From Rhodococcus pseudokoreensis (GTDB taxonomy: Bacteria; Actinomycetota; Actinomycetes; Mycobacteriales; Mycobacteriaceae), in NCBI RefSeq assembly GCF_017068395.1, contig NZ_CP070619.1, positions 1,488,001 to 1,552,000 of the forward strand: a stretch of DNA of 64,000 bases. The letters are read 5' to 3'. The position numbers were made by a program, and so were the translations under genes. Positions 9,019 to 17,450 of this stretch are shown piece after piece. Positions within the stretch are counted from its first letter, which is position 1. The number at the start of each line of letters is the position of its first letter. The notes under the pieces are model-generated. The model searched no databases, was not told where the DNA came from, and saw nothing but the letters and a program-made list of their open reading frames with translations.

Positions 9019-10227
9019 GTGACCAGCGAAAATCAGACCGCCCTGGGGGGGCGACTTGTCGTCGTGGGCGGTGGAACCGCCGGCGCCGAGGTAGCCTTCG
9101 CTTCCCGAAGCGCGGGCTGGACAGGTGAAATCATCGTCCTGAGCGATGAGGCTTATGCGCCGTACCACCGGCCGCCGCTGTCGAAGGACCTCTTGAAGAT
9201 GGACGCCGTCTTCGCTGATCCTGATCCGTTGAAAGGCGCACCGCTATACGCCAAGAAGAACATCGAGCTTCGCTTGGACAGTCGCGTCGACGGCATCGAT
9301 GCGACTGCTCGAACCCTGAGCATGAACGCGAATCACTCCCTCTCCTACGATCGCCTGGTCTTGGCCGTCGGAGGGCGCGCCCGCCAGCTCCCGCTCATTG
9401 CTCAACTCGAAACACGACCCACCAACGTCCACGAGCTGCGCACCCTCGACGACTGCGCGCGACTGCGTTCCTGTTTCCAAACTGGGCGCGTCTTGATGAT
9501 CGTGGGCGCCGGCTACATCGGCCTCGAAGTGGCCGCAGCCGCAGTGAAGGCCGGCCAGAGGGTGATCCTGCTCGAAGCAGCGCCCCGCGTTCTCGCGAGG
9601 GTGACGGCACCGGTGGTCTCACAGTTCTTCGAGCGGGAACATGCCAAACGAGGGGTGGAGATCTTGACCTCCACGACCATCGACAACCTGTCGTTCGGTG
9701 CCGACGGACGAGTAGATCGTGTCGCGACGTCCGACGGGGCTGAATACCAGGTCGACAATCTGGTCGTAGGAGTTGGGTTGGAGCCCAACATCGAACTTGC
9801 CAACGATGCTGGTCTGGAGATCGGCAACGGAATCGTGGTCGACGATTCGATGAGGACGAGCGACCCGAACATCCTCGCTTTAGGGGACTGCGTGGACTTC
9901 CACAGTGGATTCTACGACCGCCGCGTCAGAATCGAATCGGTCGCCAATGCTGTGGAACATGCCCGCCGCGCTGCGATCACGTTGACCGGTGGAGATCCGA
10001 AACCCTGGCAGGTTCCGTGGTTTTGGTCGAATCAGTACGAGCACAGCCTGAAGATCGTTGGGCTCTCCACCGGATATGACGAGACACGAGTCATCGACGA
10101 CTCAGCGGGCACCTCCTTCGCAGTCGAGTATCTCAGAGACGGTCGACTCATCGCAGTAGATGCCATCAACCATGCTGCCGCGTTCCAGTCCGGTAAACGG
10201 CGAATTGTGGAGACGATTCACGCCTGA
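9019..10227 (+). CDS. camA: Putidaredoxin reductase-like ferredoxin reductase
   Basis: FAD-dependent NADH:ferredoxin reductase of 402 residues, the first electron carrier for the P450 encoded two genes downstream. An FAD-binding GGGTAGAE motif lies near residues 17-24 and a second Rossmann motif, VGAGYIGLE, near 162-170. The late segment GDCVDFHSGFYDRRVRIES closely follows the equivalent segment recalled from Pseudomonas CamA. It is about 20 residues shorter than CamA at the C-terminus. It starts at GTG and leads a four-gene operon (reductase, ferredoxin, P450, dehydrogenase) with gaps of 36-39 bp. Confidence 0.9.
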   Translation: MTSENQTALGGRLVVVGGGTAGAEVAFASRSAGWTGEIIVLSDEAYAPYHRPPLSKDLLKMDAVFADPDPLKGAPLYAKKNIELRLDSRVDGIDATARTLSMNANHSLSYDRLVLAVGGRARQLPLIAQLETRPTNVHELRTLDDCARLRSCFQTGRVLMIVGAGYIGLEVAAAAVKAGQRVILLEAAPRVLARVTAPVVSQFFEREHAKRGVEILTSTTIDNLSFGADGRVDRVATSDGAEYQVDNLVVGVGLEPNIELANDAGLEIGNGIVVDDSMRTSDPNILALGDCVDFHSGFYDRRVRIESVANAVEHARRAAITLTGGDPKPWQVPWFWSNQYEHSLKIVGLSTGYDETRVIDDSAGTSFAVEYLRDGRLIAVDAINHAAAFQSGKRRIVETIHA

Positions 10228-10263
10228 GCGATCAATCATTCGAAGCGCTACGAAAGGACAACC

Positions 10264-10584
10264 ATGCCAACCGTCACCTACATCTGCCCCGACGGGGAGT
10301 TGGAAGAAGTCGAGGTACCGGTGGGAACCTCAATCATGAAAGCCGCTGTATCCCACGGCATCGAATCGATCGTCGGTGATTGCGGGGGAAGCGCGTCGTG
10401 CGCCACCTGCCACGTGTACGTGGAGAGCCACCTCGAAAAGCTGCCCCCCAAGAGCTCCAACGAGGACGAGATGCTCGGTGACGCAGCGTCCGAGGTCCTA
10501 CCCAACAGCCGCCTCGGTTGCCAGCTGGTCATGCGCGACGACCTGGCCTCACTGGTCGTTCGTGTCGCGCCCGAACAGTGGTGA
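10264..10584 (+). CDS. camB: Putidaredoxin-like [2Fe-2S] ferredoxin
   Basis: A 106-residue adrenodoxin-type ferredoxin. The cluster ligands are C40, C46, C49 and C86; the block IVGDCGGSASCATCHVYV matches putidaredoxin as recalled. It keeps the aspartate before the first ligand (D39, equivalent to Pdx D38) and ends in tryptophan (W106), the residue that in putidaredoxin is important for electron transfer to P450cam. It is predicted to shuttle single electrons from the upstream reductase to the P450 immediately downstream. AAAGGA precedes the ATG. Confidence 0.93.
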   Translation: MPTVTYICPDGELEEVEVPVGTSIMKAAVSHGIESIVGDCGGSASCATCHVYVESHLEKLPPKSSNEDEMLGDAASEVLPNSRLGCQLVMRDDLASLVVRVAPEQW

Positions 10585-10621
10585 CTACCGAAATCGCTCA
10601 CATCAACCAGAAGGACATGCC

Positions 10622-11827
10622 ATGACGACAAGCATCGAGACCCAGAACCTTCCCAGCAATGTGCCGCCGGAGCGTGTGGTCGATTTCGACATGTTCGCGC
10701 CGGGGGACATCAGCAACGGCCTACAGGCTGCGTGGGCCGGGTTGCAGGAAAACGGCCACGGCCTGGTGTGGACGCCACGCAACGGTGGTCACTGGATCGC
10801 GGTGCGCGGCAACCTCATCAAGGAAGTATTCGAGAACCACGAGACCTTCTCGAGCAAGTGTCCCTTCTTGCCGAAAGAAGCGGGCGAGCAATACAGTTTC
10901 ATACCCACCTCCCTCGACCCGCCCGAGCACCGCCCGTACCGGAAAGTGCTCAACGCGGCCGTTGGCCCGGGATCGATTCGCCGCATCGAAAATGAAATCG
11001 AAGGAATCGCGGCTGGTCTGATCGAGTCGATTGTTGCCGAAGGTAAGTGCGACTTCACGAAGGCGTTCGCCGAGATCTTCCCGGTCGAGGTGTTCTTGCG
11101 TCTCGTCGACCTGCCGAGCTCGGATTCGGCACGCTTGAAGTTCATCGCGGACCAGATGACGCGGCCCGACGGTACGATGACGATGACCGAGGCGACGAAC
11201 CTCTTCTTCGACTACCTTGGGCCCGTCATCAACGAACGACGCGAGAACCCCGGTCCGGACGCGATCAGTGCAGTCGTCACGAGCACCGTCGAGGGACGTC
11301 CGCTGACACAGGATGAATGCCTGCGAATCTGTGGGTTGCTTCTGCTTGCAGGACTGGACACTGTCGTCAACTTCCTCAGCTTCATGATGCAACATCTTGC
11401 CGAGAACCCCTCCGATCGAAAGACACTCGTCGACAATCCGGAACTCATCGACAACGCGGCCGAGGAGTTGTTGCGTCGATACGGATTGGTTGCCGACGCT
11501 CGAATCATCAATGGCGACAGCGAGATGGACGGAGCCACGCTCCTCGACGGCGACATGGTCGCCGTGCCGACGATGCTCTTCGGACTGGATCCGCAGGTGA
11601 CAGGGTGCCCCATGGACGTTGACCTGCATCGAAAGGATCCAGAACACTTCACTTTCGGCCACGGAGTGCATCACTGTGCGGGCTCCTACCTGGCTCGGAA
11701 GGAGATCACGACGACACTGAAGGAGTGGCTCGCCCGTATTCCCGATTTCGAGATCGTTCCCGGAGAGAAGATCGAACACCGATCTGGAATCGTCGGCGCC
11801 GTTGTCAGCTTGCCGCTCCAGTGGTGA
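10622..11827 (+). CDS. camC: CYP101-like cytochrome P450, probable camphor 5-exo-hydroxylase
   Basis: A 401-residue P450 that aligns with P450cam without gaps from about residue 82 to 391, at a constant offset of 5. The haem ligand is C352 in FGHGVHHCAG, and the acid-alcohol pair is D246/T247 in LLAGLDTVVNF. Residues equivalent to camphor contacts F87, Y96, T101, T185, L244, V295, D297, I395 and V396 are retained (F82, Y91, T96, T180, L239, V290, D292, I390, V391). The differences seen are V247 to L242 and G248 to A243. The predicted reaction is O2-dependent hydroxylation of camphor or a close bicyclic ketone. The ATG at 10622 has AGAAGGA upstream. An upstream in-frame extension is open but has no support. 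Confidence 0.93.
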   Translation: MTTSIETQNLPSNVPPERVVDFDMFAPGDISNGLQAAWAGLQENGHGLVWTPRNGGHWIAVRGNLIKEVFENHETFSSKCPFLPKEAGEQYSFIPTSLDPPEHRPYRKVLNAAVGPGSIRRIENEIEGIAAGLIESIVAEGKCDFTKAFAEIFPVEVFLRLVDLPSSDSARLKFIADQMTRPDGTMTMTEATNLFFDYLGPVINERRENPGPDAISAVVTSTVEGRPLTQDECLRICGLLLLAGLDTVVNFLSFMMQHLAENPSDRKTLVDNPELIDNAAEELLRRYGLVADARIINGDSEMDGATLLDGDMVAVPTMLFGLDPQVTGCPMDVDLHRKDPEHFTFGHGVHHCAGSYLARKEITTTLKEWLARIPDFEIVPGEKIEHRSGIVGAVVSLPLQW

Positions 11828-11866
11828 AGTCCTCGCACACATCGACATCGAAAGGCTTCTGAGCAG

Positions 11867-12802
11867 ATGAAGGCATGGCAATTCACAGCGATAGACGAGC
11901 CACTCCACAAGGTCGACGTGGCTGACCCGGAGCCCGGACCCGCCGACATCATCATCGATACCGGGGCCGTCGGGTTGTGCCATTCGGATATCGGCTTCAT
12001 GGACGGGACCATCACGGCACTGCTGGGCCACGTACCCATCATCCTCGGGCACGAGATCGTCGGTACCGTGTCCGCAGTCGGGTCTGACGTCACCGAGTTC
12101 GCGAAAGGTGACCGTGTCGGAGTGCCTGCCACTACCGATGGGCCAGGAACCGCGTTGAACGGTGGGTACGCGCAGAAAGTCAAGGTCCCGGCCAATCTCC
12201 CGGTCCACCTGCCCGACGGACTCTCATTCCGCGATGCCGCGCCGGCGACCTGCTCCGGACGGACGGCGTACCGGGCAGTACATACCGCTGGACAGGTCGA
12301 ATCCGGAATGAAAGTGGGCATCATCGGCTTCGGCGGTCTCGGCTACTTCGGTGTCCAGATTGCTCTGGCGGCAGGGGCCATCGTATTCGTATCCGAACTC
12401 AACGAGTCGAGGTGGCCACTCGCGCGCGAGCTGGGCGCGAAGGGGTGTTCGAAGGACATCCGCGATTTCGAGTCCGAACAATTGGACTTGATCATCGACT
12501 TCGCGGGCGCCGACGGAACTCTGAGTTCCGCCGTTGATGCCATTCGCCACAGTGGCCGCATCGTCGAGGTGGGGCTGGGCGTCGCGACATCGTCGGTGTC
12601 GATTCCCAACATCACGATGAAAGAAGTCCGCATCGTAGGCGCGTCCAATGGAACGAAGGCGGAAGCGCGCGCGATACTTGAACTTGTCGCGCAAGGATCA
12701 GTTCGGCCGAACACCGAGCAGATCGCCTTCGACGACATCCCCGAAGGGTTGCATCGCCTGGAGCAAGGTGCAACGGATGCGAGGCTGATCGCGGTCCTGT
12801 AA
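11867..12802 (+). CDS. Zinc-type alcohol dehydrogenase, probable hydroxycamphor dehydrogenase
   Basis: A medium-chain dehydrogenase of 311 residues. Probable catalytic zinc ligands are C38 (GLCHSD) and H62/E63 (GHEIVG). The cofactor loop is GFGGLGYFG. The four-cysteine structural zinc lobe is absent, which accounts for the short length. As the last gene of the P450 operon it most likely oxidises the P450 alcohol product to a diketone, the role of CamD in Pseudomonas. Position supports that role more than sequence does; general alcohol dehydrogenase activity is the alternative. A strong hairpin follows 10 bases after the stop. Confidence 0.85.
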   Translation: MKAWQFTAIDEPLHKVDVADPEPGPADIIIDTGAVGLCHSDIGFMDGTITALLGHVPIILGHEIVGTVSAVGSDVTEFAKGDRVGVPATTDGPGTALNGGYAQKVKVPANLPVHLPDGLSFRDAAPATCSGRTAYRAVHTAGQVESGMKVGIIGFGGLGYFGVQIALAAGAIVFVSELNESRWPLARELGAKGCSKDIRDFESEQLDLIIDFAGADGTLSSAVDAIRHSGRIVEVGLGVATSSVSIPNITMKEVRIVGASNGTKAEARAILELVAQGSVRPNTEQIAFDDIPEGLHRLEQGATDARLIAVL

Positions 12803-12812
12803 CCGGAGTGTT

Positions 12813-12854
12813 GGCAACCCACGGGCCGTGCAAAATGCGTGCCCGTGGGTTGCC
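12813..12854 (+). terminator. Hairpin after the P450 operon
   Basis: A perfect 14-bp inverted repeat (12813-12826 with 12841-12854) around a 14-base A-rich loop, starting 11 bases after the alcohol dehydrogenase stop. It probably ends the reductase-ferredoxin-P450-dehydrogenase transcript. Confidence 0.7.
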
Positions 12855-13102
12855 GTCTTATCAGATCCGATGCTCGGGTCGGTCCGCGAAACGCGGATAC
12901 AGCAGAACAGTCCCGATCGACCTCGACAAAACGGTCGGTTTGTCTGAGCAACTCAAAGAAGATTTATCGACGCAGACCGGTTCATCACGTCCGGCGACGC
13001 CCGCACACCCGGTGCACGACCAGGCCTGTACTCGCTCGGGCGTACGAAACGGACACATCGCCTGTACGGCCGCGGCGCGTCGATCCTCGAAATCTTTCAA
13101 TG

Positions 13103-13118
13103 TCCACGTTGATGTTGA
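13103..13118. promoter_or_regulatory. TetR-type operator, site 4
   Basis: TCCAC-GTTGAT-GTTGA, one mismatch to consensus, 71 bp before the intact RibB/RibA/kinase fusion. The central GTTGAT and right half are identical to those of site 1, which precedes the paralogous fusion. TTGACA (13115-13120) overlaps the right half as a candidate -35 box. Confidence 0.65.
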
Positions 13119-13188
13119 CACCCGCGACTATCTTTGCGACGCTCGTCACAGCGCTTTGGCAATCACCCTGAAAGAATCGAGGCCGACG

Positions 13189-14655
13189 ATGGACTGTCCG
13201 ACCACTCGGGTGCAACGTGCCGTGTCCGATCTCAGCGCCGGACGACCCGTCGTGCTGACAGGTGCGAATCCGGCAGATGACGCCCACATTCTTCTCGCGG
13301 CGGAGAAGTCGACAGTCGAGTCGATAGCATTCCTGGTGAGGTTCGGCTCCGGTCTGGTGTGCGCCGCGCTCCCTGCCATCGAGTGCGACCGTCTTCAGCT
13401 CACCAGGATGGTTGGGGAGGACCGAGACCATTCCGGAATCGAGTACACCGTCAGCGTCGACGCCGTTGGGCCGGGCACCGGAATATCGGCCGCCGACAGG
13501 GCCCGAACGCTACGCATGCTGTCGGACGGGTCCAGCGGCGCCGACGCATTCACCAGGCCGGGGCACGTGCTGCCGGTGCGGACGGATCCTGCCGGGGTCC
13601 TGGCGCGTCGAGCCGCAGCGGAAGCCGCAGTCGACCTGGTCAGCGTGGCAGGCCTCCGCCAGGCCGGAACCTTCACTGCCCTGGTCTCCGAGGATGATCC
13701 CACCCGCATCTCCGGCTCCGAGGAGGCACAGCGGTTCGCCGCCGCCCACGGACTGAGTTTTGTCTCGATCGAGGACGTAGTCACCTACCGGCGAATGGCC
13801 GAATCGCATCTCCACACACAGTTCACGCTCATGCGGCAGTCGGCATTCGGACAGGTCCGTTGCGTCGGATATCGCAGCGACATCACCGACTCCGAATATG
13901 TCGCATACTCCCTCGACTCCGCCCCGCGCCTCGGCACGCCCGTCGTGTGTCTGGAAAGCGAAGTCGACCCAGCGCCGCACCTGACACCTGACATCGCCAC
14001 TGCCGCCCTGGCCACGATAGCCGAACACGGCTACGGCACAGTGGTTGTGGCCCGCCACAACCACGATGCAGCGAGGTTGGCCGACGTCAGTGCAGACCTA
14101 GTCGAGGTGGTGCGGGAATGCGGATATCGCTCGCCGATTCTGCTCAACTTCTCACCTGAGGCTCGTACGATGATGTGGCATTTCGGCATGAGCATAAGTA
14201 GCGGGCCGTTCGACTCCGTCTCGCCCGACAGCCTCCAGCCCAGCTCACAATCCATGGCGGAAAATGACGCGGAGTCCACCCACGTGGTCGGGGTGGTTGT
14301 GCGAGGCGATCAGCGCGGCCGGGAGCTTGGATTCCGGACGGCAAACCTCCAGCTGGAGGATTCCAACTCGATTGCTGACGGAGTGTGGGCCGGTAGGTGC
14401 CTCCTACCGGACGGCTCGGATTTCACCGCCGCCATTTCGATCGGCCGGCGACCCACATTCTACGGGCGGTCGGGGGCGAGGCTTCTCGAGGCTCACCTGC
14501 TCGACTTCTCGGGCGACCTCTACGGACTCACGATCACTGTGCAGCTGGAGCATTGGATGCGTGGACAGGCAGCCTTCGCATCGAAGGAAGAACTGATCGC
14601 GGCACTCTCGGCTGACGTGGTACGAACTCGATCATTGGTGAGCGCCGTCGGATGA
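13189..14655 (+). CDS. RibB-like/RibA-like/riboflavin kinase fusion, intact copy
   Basis: A 488-residue protein in three parts. Residues 1 to about 200 resemble dihydroxybutanone phosphate synthase: TGISAADR at 97-104 and TRPGHVLPV are kept. The acidic DDEDRENEGD-type metal loop is replaced at 24-33, and the histidine of the HTEA motif is missing (AAAEAAVDL, 142-150). Residues about 205-340 resemble GTP cyclohydrolase II but lack its zinc cysteines. Residues about 365-488 are a flavokinase with RGRELGF, SIGRRPTFYG, LLEAHLLDF (catalytic E434) and a typical tail. No FAD synthetase domain is present, so the expected activity is riboflavin to FMN, with the first two domains perhaps binding or sensing flavin. 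It lies just before an FMN-type monooxygenase gene. ATG 13189 follows GAGGC. Confidence 0.85.
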   Translation: MDCPTTRVQRAVSDLSAGRPVVLTGANPADDAHILLAAEKSTVESIAFLVRFGSGLVCAALPAIECDRLQLTRMVGEDRDHSGIEYTVSVDAVGPGTGISAADRARTLRMLSDGSSGADAFTRPGHVLPVRTDPAGVLARRAAAEAAVDLVSVAGLRQAGTFTALVSEDDPTRISGSEEAQRFAAAHGLSFVSIEDVVTYRRMAESHLHTQFTLMRQSAFGQVRCVGYRSDITDSEYVAYSLDSAPRLGTPVVCLESEVDPAPHLTPDIATAALATIAEHGYGTVVVARHNHDAARLADVSADLVEVVRECGYRSPILLNFSPEARTMMWHFGMSISSGPFDSVSPDSLQPSSQSMAENDAESTHVVGVVVRGDQRGRELGFRTANLQLEDSNSIADGVWAGRCLLPDGSDFTAAISIGRRPTFYGRSGARLLEAHLLDFSGDLYGLTITVQLEHWMRGQAAFASKEELIAALSADVVRTRSLVSAVG

Positions 14656-14669
14656 CGCGCGAATCAACG

Positions 14670-14710
14670 TCAACGTGGCAGTTGACAGTGATCGCGATCA
14701 CCATTAATCT
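14670..14710 (+). promoter_or_regulatory. Operator site 5 and promoter of the diketocamphane monooxygenase gene
   Basis: TCAAC-GTGGCA-GTTGA (14670-14685) has perfect half-sites, with an extra TCAAC half at 14664. Its right half forms the -35 box TTGACA (14682-14687). TAATCT (14705-14710) follows after exactly 17 bases, the best vegetative promoter in the window. The 5' leader to the ATG at 14989 is about 270 bases with no other recognised element. Confidence 0.75.
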
Positions 14711-14988
14711 GTGTGGTGCGGTGATCGGCCCGCACCTACCGACGACACGCCGCAAGTTGGCGAATGCATGCAAAGAGCCCGCGTTCGATGCCATTGCGCT
14801 CGAGCCCTGCCGGCCATCGGGAATATCACGAACACATACGGATTCGCATGAATGATGCAATTCCGCAACGAGCAAACCCGAGCGACTTGGAGGCTCATTC
14901 CAGAATGTGATCCGACCGGAATGCACGGCACTGTCACCACGACCGAAATCGATACCTCGACGAAGACAACAGATTGGGAGATCCAAAA

Positions 14989-16155
14989 ATGGAATGCGGA
15001 ATTTTTCACACTCCGTACATGCGCCCCGGGCGCAAGGACAAGGAGACGTTCGAGTACTCGCTGCTCCTTGCTGCGGCCGCCGACAAGTTCGGCTATCGCG
15101 ACTTCATGATCGGGGAGCACGGCATGCAGGCGTGGGAAAATATCCCCAACCCTGAACTGCTGATCGTCGCGGCCGCGCAGATCACCGAACGCATGCGATT
15201 CGCACCGATGGCGCACATCGTGCCTCTCCACAACCCGTCGACCCTCGCGATCCAGGTCGGGTACACATCGCAGCTGCTCGAGGACCGCTACTTCCTCGGC
15301 GTCGGGGCCGGTTCCTGGGAGAACGAAGCGGTACTGCGTGGCCAGCCCGGCGACCTGTCCGAAGCACACCCTCGCTTGATGGAGGGGCTCGAAGTGATGG
15401 ACAAGGTGTGGCGCCAGGAACCCTTCGACTTCGAAGGCAAGTACTACAAGGCCGCCCGCCTCGACAGCCAGATCGATCCCGGCAGCGTCGCATCGCATGG
15501 CGAGTTCAAGGTCAAGGAGGGTGAGGAATACCATCTGACTGCAGATCACTCGCCGCACGGCGGCGCAGACGGTCTCGAAATTGCTGTCACCGGCCTGAGC
15601 AAGAACTCCCCCTCGCACCGACTCGCCGGCGAACGCGGATGGACCCCCATCTCCTTCTACGGAGGTTCTGCACTACTGAAGTCGCAGTGGGATACGTACT
15701 CCGAGGCCGTCCGATCCATCGGCGGAACGCCGCAGGGTGCAAACTTCAAGATCGCCCGCGACGTGTACGTTGCAAAGACCGACGAGGAAGCCAAGGAACA
15801 GGCCAAGAACGGCGCCCTGGGCCATGCATGGAAGAAGTACCTCATGCCGGTCTACCAGAAGTACCGGATCCTTCAGGGCTTCATCGACGATGCAGACAAG
15901 AAGGTCGACATCGACGATGTCGACCTGGACTACCTGGCCGACCACGTCTGGCTGTGCGGTAGCCCCGAAACCGTCATTGCCAAGATCGAGAAGACCTTCG
16001 AGCTGGCGGGTTTCCGGTACGGTCAGCTGGCCGTCAACACCCATGACGCTCTGGATGACCCGGCACCGTGGGTGGAGTCACTGCGCCTGTTCGCGACGGA
16101 GGTCGTACCGAACGTGCACGTCGAGGGCACGCACGAGACGGTCGCAGTGAACTGA
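14989..16155 (+). CDS. camE25: Luciferase-like FMN monooxygenase, 2,5-diketocamphane monooxygenase type
   Basis: A 388-residue bacterial luciferase-like protein. The start MECGIFHTPYMRPGR, the blocks MIGEHGMQAWENIPNPEL and RFAPMAHIVPLHNP, and the late block LADHVWLCGSPETV correspond closely to Pseudomonas 2,5-diketocamphane 1,2-monooxygenase as recalled. That enzyme is a type II Baeyer-Villiger enzyme using FMNH2 supplied by a separate reductase; it inserts oxygen next to the ketone to give an unstable lactone that opens to a cyclopentenyl acetic acid. ATG 14989 has GGGAG 8 bases upstream. The gene is convergent with the 3,6-type homologue, and a hairpin lies between them. Confidence 0.88.
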   Translation: MECGIFHTPYMRPGRKDKETFEYSLLLAAAADKFGYRDFMIGEHGMQAWENIPNPELLIVAAAQITERMRFAPMAHIVPLHNPSTLAIQVGYTSQLLEDRYFLGVGAGSWENEAVLRGQPGDLSEAHPRLMEGLEVMDKVWRQEPFDFEGKYYKAARLDSQIDPGSVASHGEFKVKEGEEYHLTADHSPHGGADGLEIAVTGLSKNSPSHRLAGERGWTPISFYGGSALLKSQWDTYSEAVRSIGGTPQGANFKIARDVYVAKTDEEAKEQAKNGALGHAWKKYLMPVYQKYRILQGFIDDADKKVDIDDVDLDYLADHVWLCGSPETVIAKIEKTFELAGFRYGQLAVNTHDALDDPAPWVESLRLFATEVVPNVHVEGTHETVAVN

Positions 16156-16220
16156 CGTCGATTTCCTTCGTCTCTCGACGAAGCATGTCTCGTCGGAGAT
16201 GATGCGCTGTTCTGAGACTT

Positions 16221-16255
16221 AGCGGTGATGAGGGCGAATTGCCCTCATCACCGCT
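16221..16255. terminator. Bidirectional hairpin between convergent monooxygenase genes
   Basis: A perfect 15-bp stem (16221-16235 with 16241-16255) around a 5-base loop, midway between the two converging stops. Confidence 0.75.
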
Positions 16256-16275
16256 ACGTCATTTCTGCCCGAGCA

Positions 16276-17391
16276 CTACACCGTCACCGCTGTGGGAAGC
16301 GAGATCTTGGGAGCCACTTCCTTCTGAATCATTGCCAGCGAATTGAACCAGGGCGCCGGATCGTCGGAATAGTCGTGGGATTCGATCTGCAGGGTGCCCC
16401 ATCCGCCGCTGGCCTCGAACAACGTATTGATCTTCTCCACGACGGTGTCCGGTGAACCCACGCAGAACACGTTGTCGACGACCCACTCGAGGTCGACGTC
16501 GGCCCGGTCCGCGCCGGCGTCCTTGATGAATCCGTCCATCATGCCGAATCGCCACCAGATCGGAATGAGGTAGCGCTCGAAGCAGTATCCGATCGGCCCG
16601 TCCATCACGAGCCGCTTCGCCTCCTTGTCCGTGTCCGCGACGAACACCGTCTGGGACACGTGGTAGCGCGAGCGATCAGCGACGTGCCCATTGGCCTCCG
16701 CGGCGGTAGAGTAGATGTCCCAGTGCATCTTCAGAGCGTCCAGACCGGAGAAGATCGACATCGGTCGGAATCCGCGCTCACCCGCAAACTGCATCGACGG
16801 CGACTTGGCACTGAATCCCGTCACGGCGATCTCCGGTGCCCCACCCCACGGACTGAGGTCGGCCAGCTTGTGCTGGTCGTCGCCCTCGTCGCCGTGCTTC
16901 TCTTCCGGGTAGCCCGCGTTCCAAAAACGTCCCTCGTAGAAGAACGGCTCGCGCTTCCAGATGCGTTCCATGATGTCGAGGGACTCGCGGACCATCTCGT
17001 TGGTGAACTGCGTGTCTTCACCGCTCTTGATGCCGTGAATGTACGAGGCGTCCGGATATGCGCCGGCACCGACGCCGAGGAAATACCGGCCTTCGAGGAT
17101 CTGGGAGAGCCAGCCGACCATGATCGCGAGCTTCGCCGGATTGTGGTGGGGAAGGATGTGAGCCATCGGCGCGAACTTGATCTGCTCGGTCTGGCGTGCT
17201 GCCGCTGCGATGATCAACTCGGGGTTGGGGATATTCTCCCAACGCTGAGAGGCATGCTCGGAAAACATGATCGAGTCGAAGCCGATCTTGTCGGCCTCGA
17301 TGGCCTGTTGTACGCACCAATCGAACGTCTGGCGCGCGGTCCGCTCGGGACGCATGTACGGGTGGACGATGAGCCCGGTTTCCATTGCCAT
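16276..17391 (-). CDS. camE36: Luciferase-like FMN monooxygenase, 3,6-diketocamphane monooxygenase type
   Basis: A 371-residue luciferase-like protein. Beginning with MAMETGLIVHPYMRP, it follows the Pseudomonas 3,6-diketocamphane 1,6-monooxygenase sequence almost throughout, for example SEHASQRWENIPNPEL, GWLSQILEGRYFLG, DKEAKRLVMDGPIGYCFERY and VGSPDTVVEKIN. The expected activity is FMNH2-dependent Baeyer-Villiger oxygenation of the diketone derived from the opposite camphor enantiomer. It is distinct from the neighbouring 2,5-type protein, so both are present. AAAGG lies 8 bases before ATG 17391. It is transcribed after a small SnoaL-like gene 59 bp upstream. Confidence 0.92.
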   Translation of the reverse strand: MAMETGLIVHPYMRPERTARQTFDWCVQQAIEADKIGFDSIMFSEHASQRWENIPNPELIIAAAARQTEQIKFAPMAHILPHHNPAKLAIMVGWLSQILEGRYFLGVGAGAYPDASYIHGIKSGEDTQFTNEMVRESLDIMERIWKREPFFYEGRFWNAGYPEEKHGDEGDDQHKLADLSPWGGAPEIAVTGFSAKSPSMQFAGERGFRPMSIFSGLDALKMHWDIYSTAAEANGHVADRSRYHVSQTVFVADTDKEAKRLVMDGPIGYCFERYLIPIWWRFGMMDGFIKDAGADRADVDLEWVVDNVFCVGSPDTVVEKINTLFEASGGWGTLQIESHDYSDDPAPWFNSLAMIQKEVAPKISLPTAVTV

Positions 17392-17450
17392 CGTGAGTGC
17401 CTTTCTACGAAACTGTGGTCGATTGCCCAGTGCTGGTACGGAACCCTTTG

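Noticed and set aside
10721..12208. 495-codon antisense frame across the P450 and dehydrogenase genes
   Set aside because: Spans two well-supported genes, shows no domain and has no ribosome-binding site.
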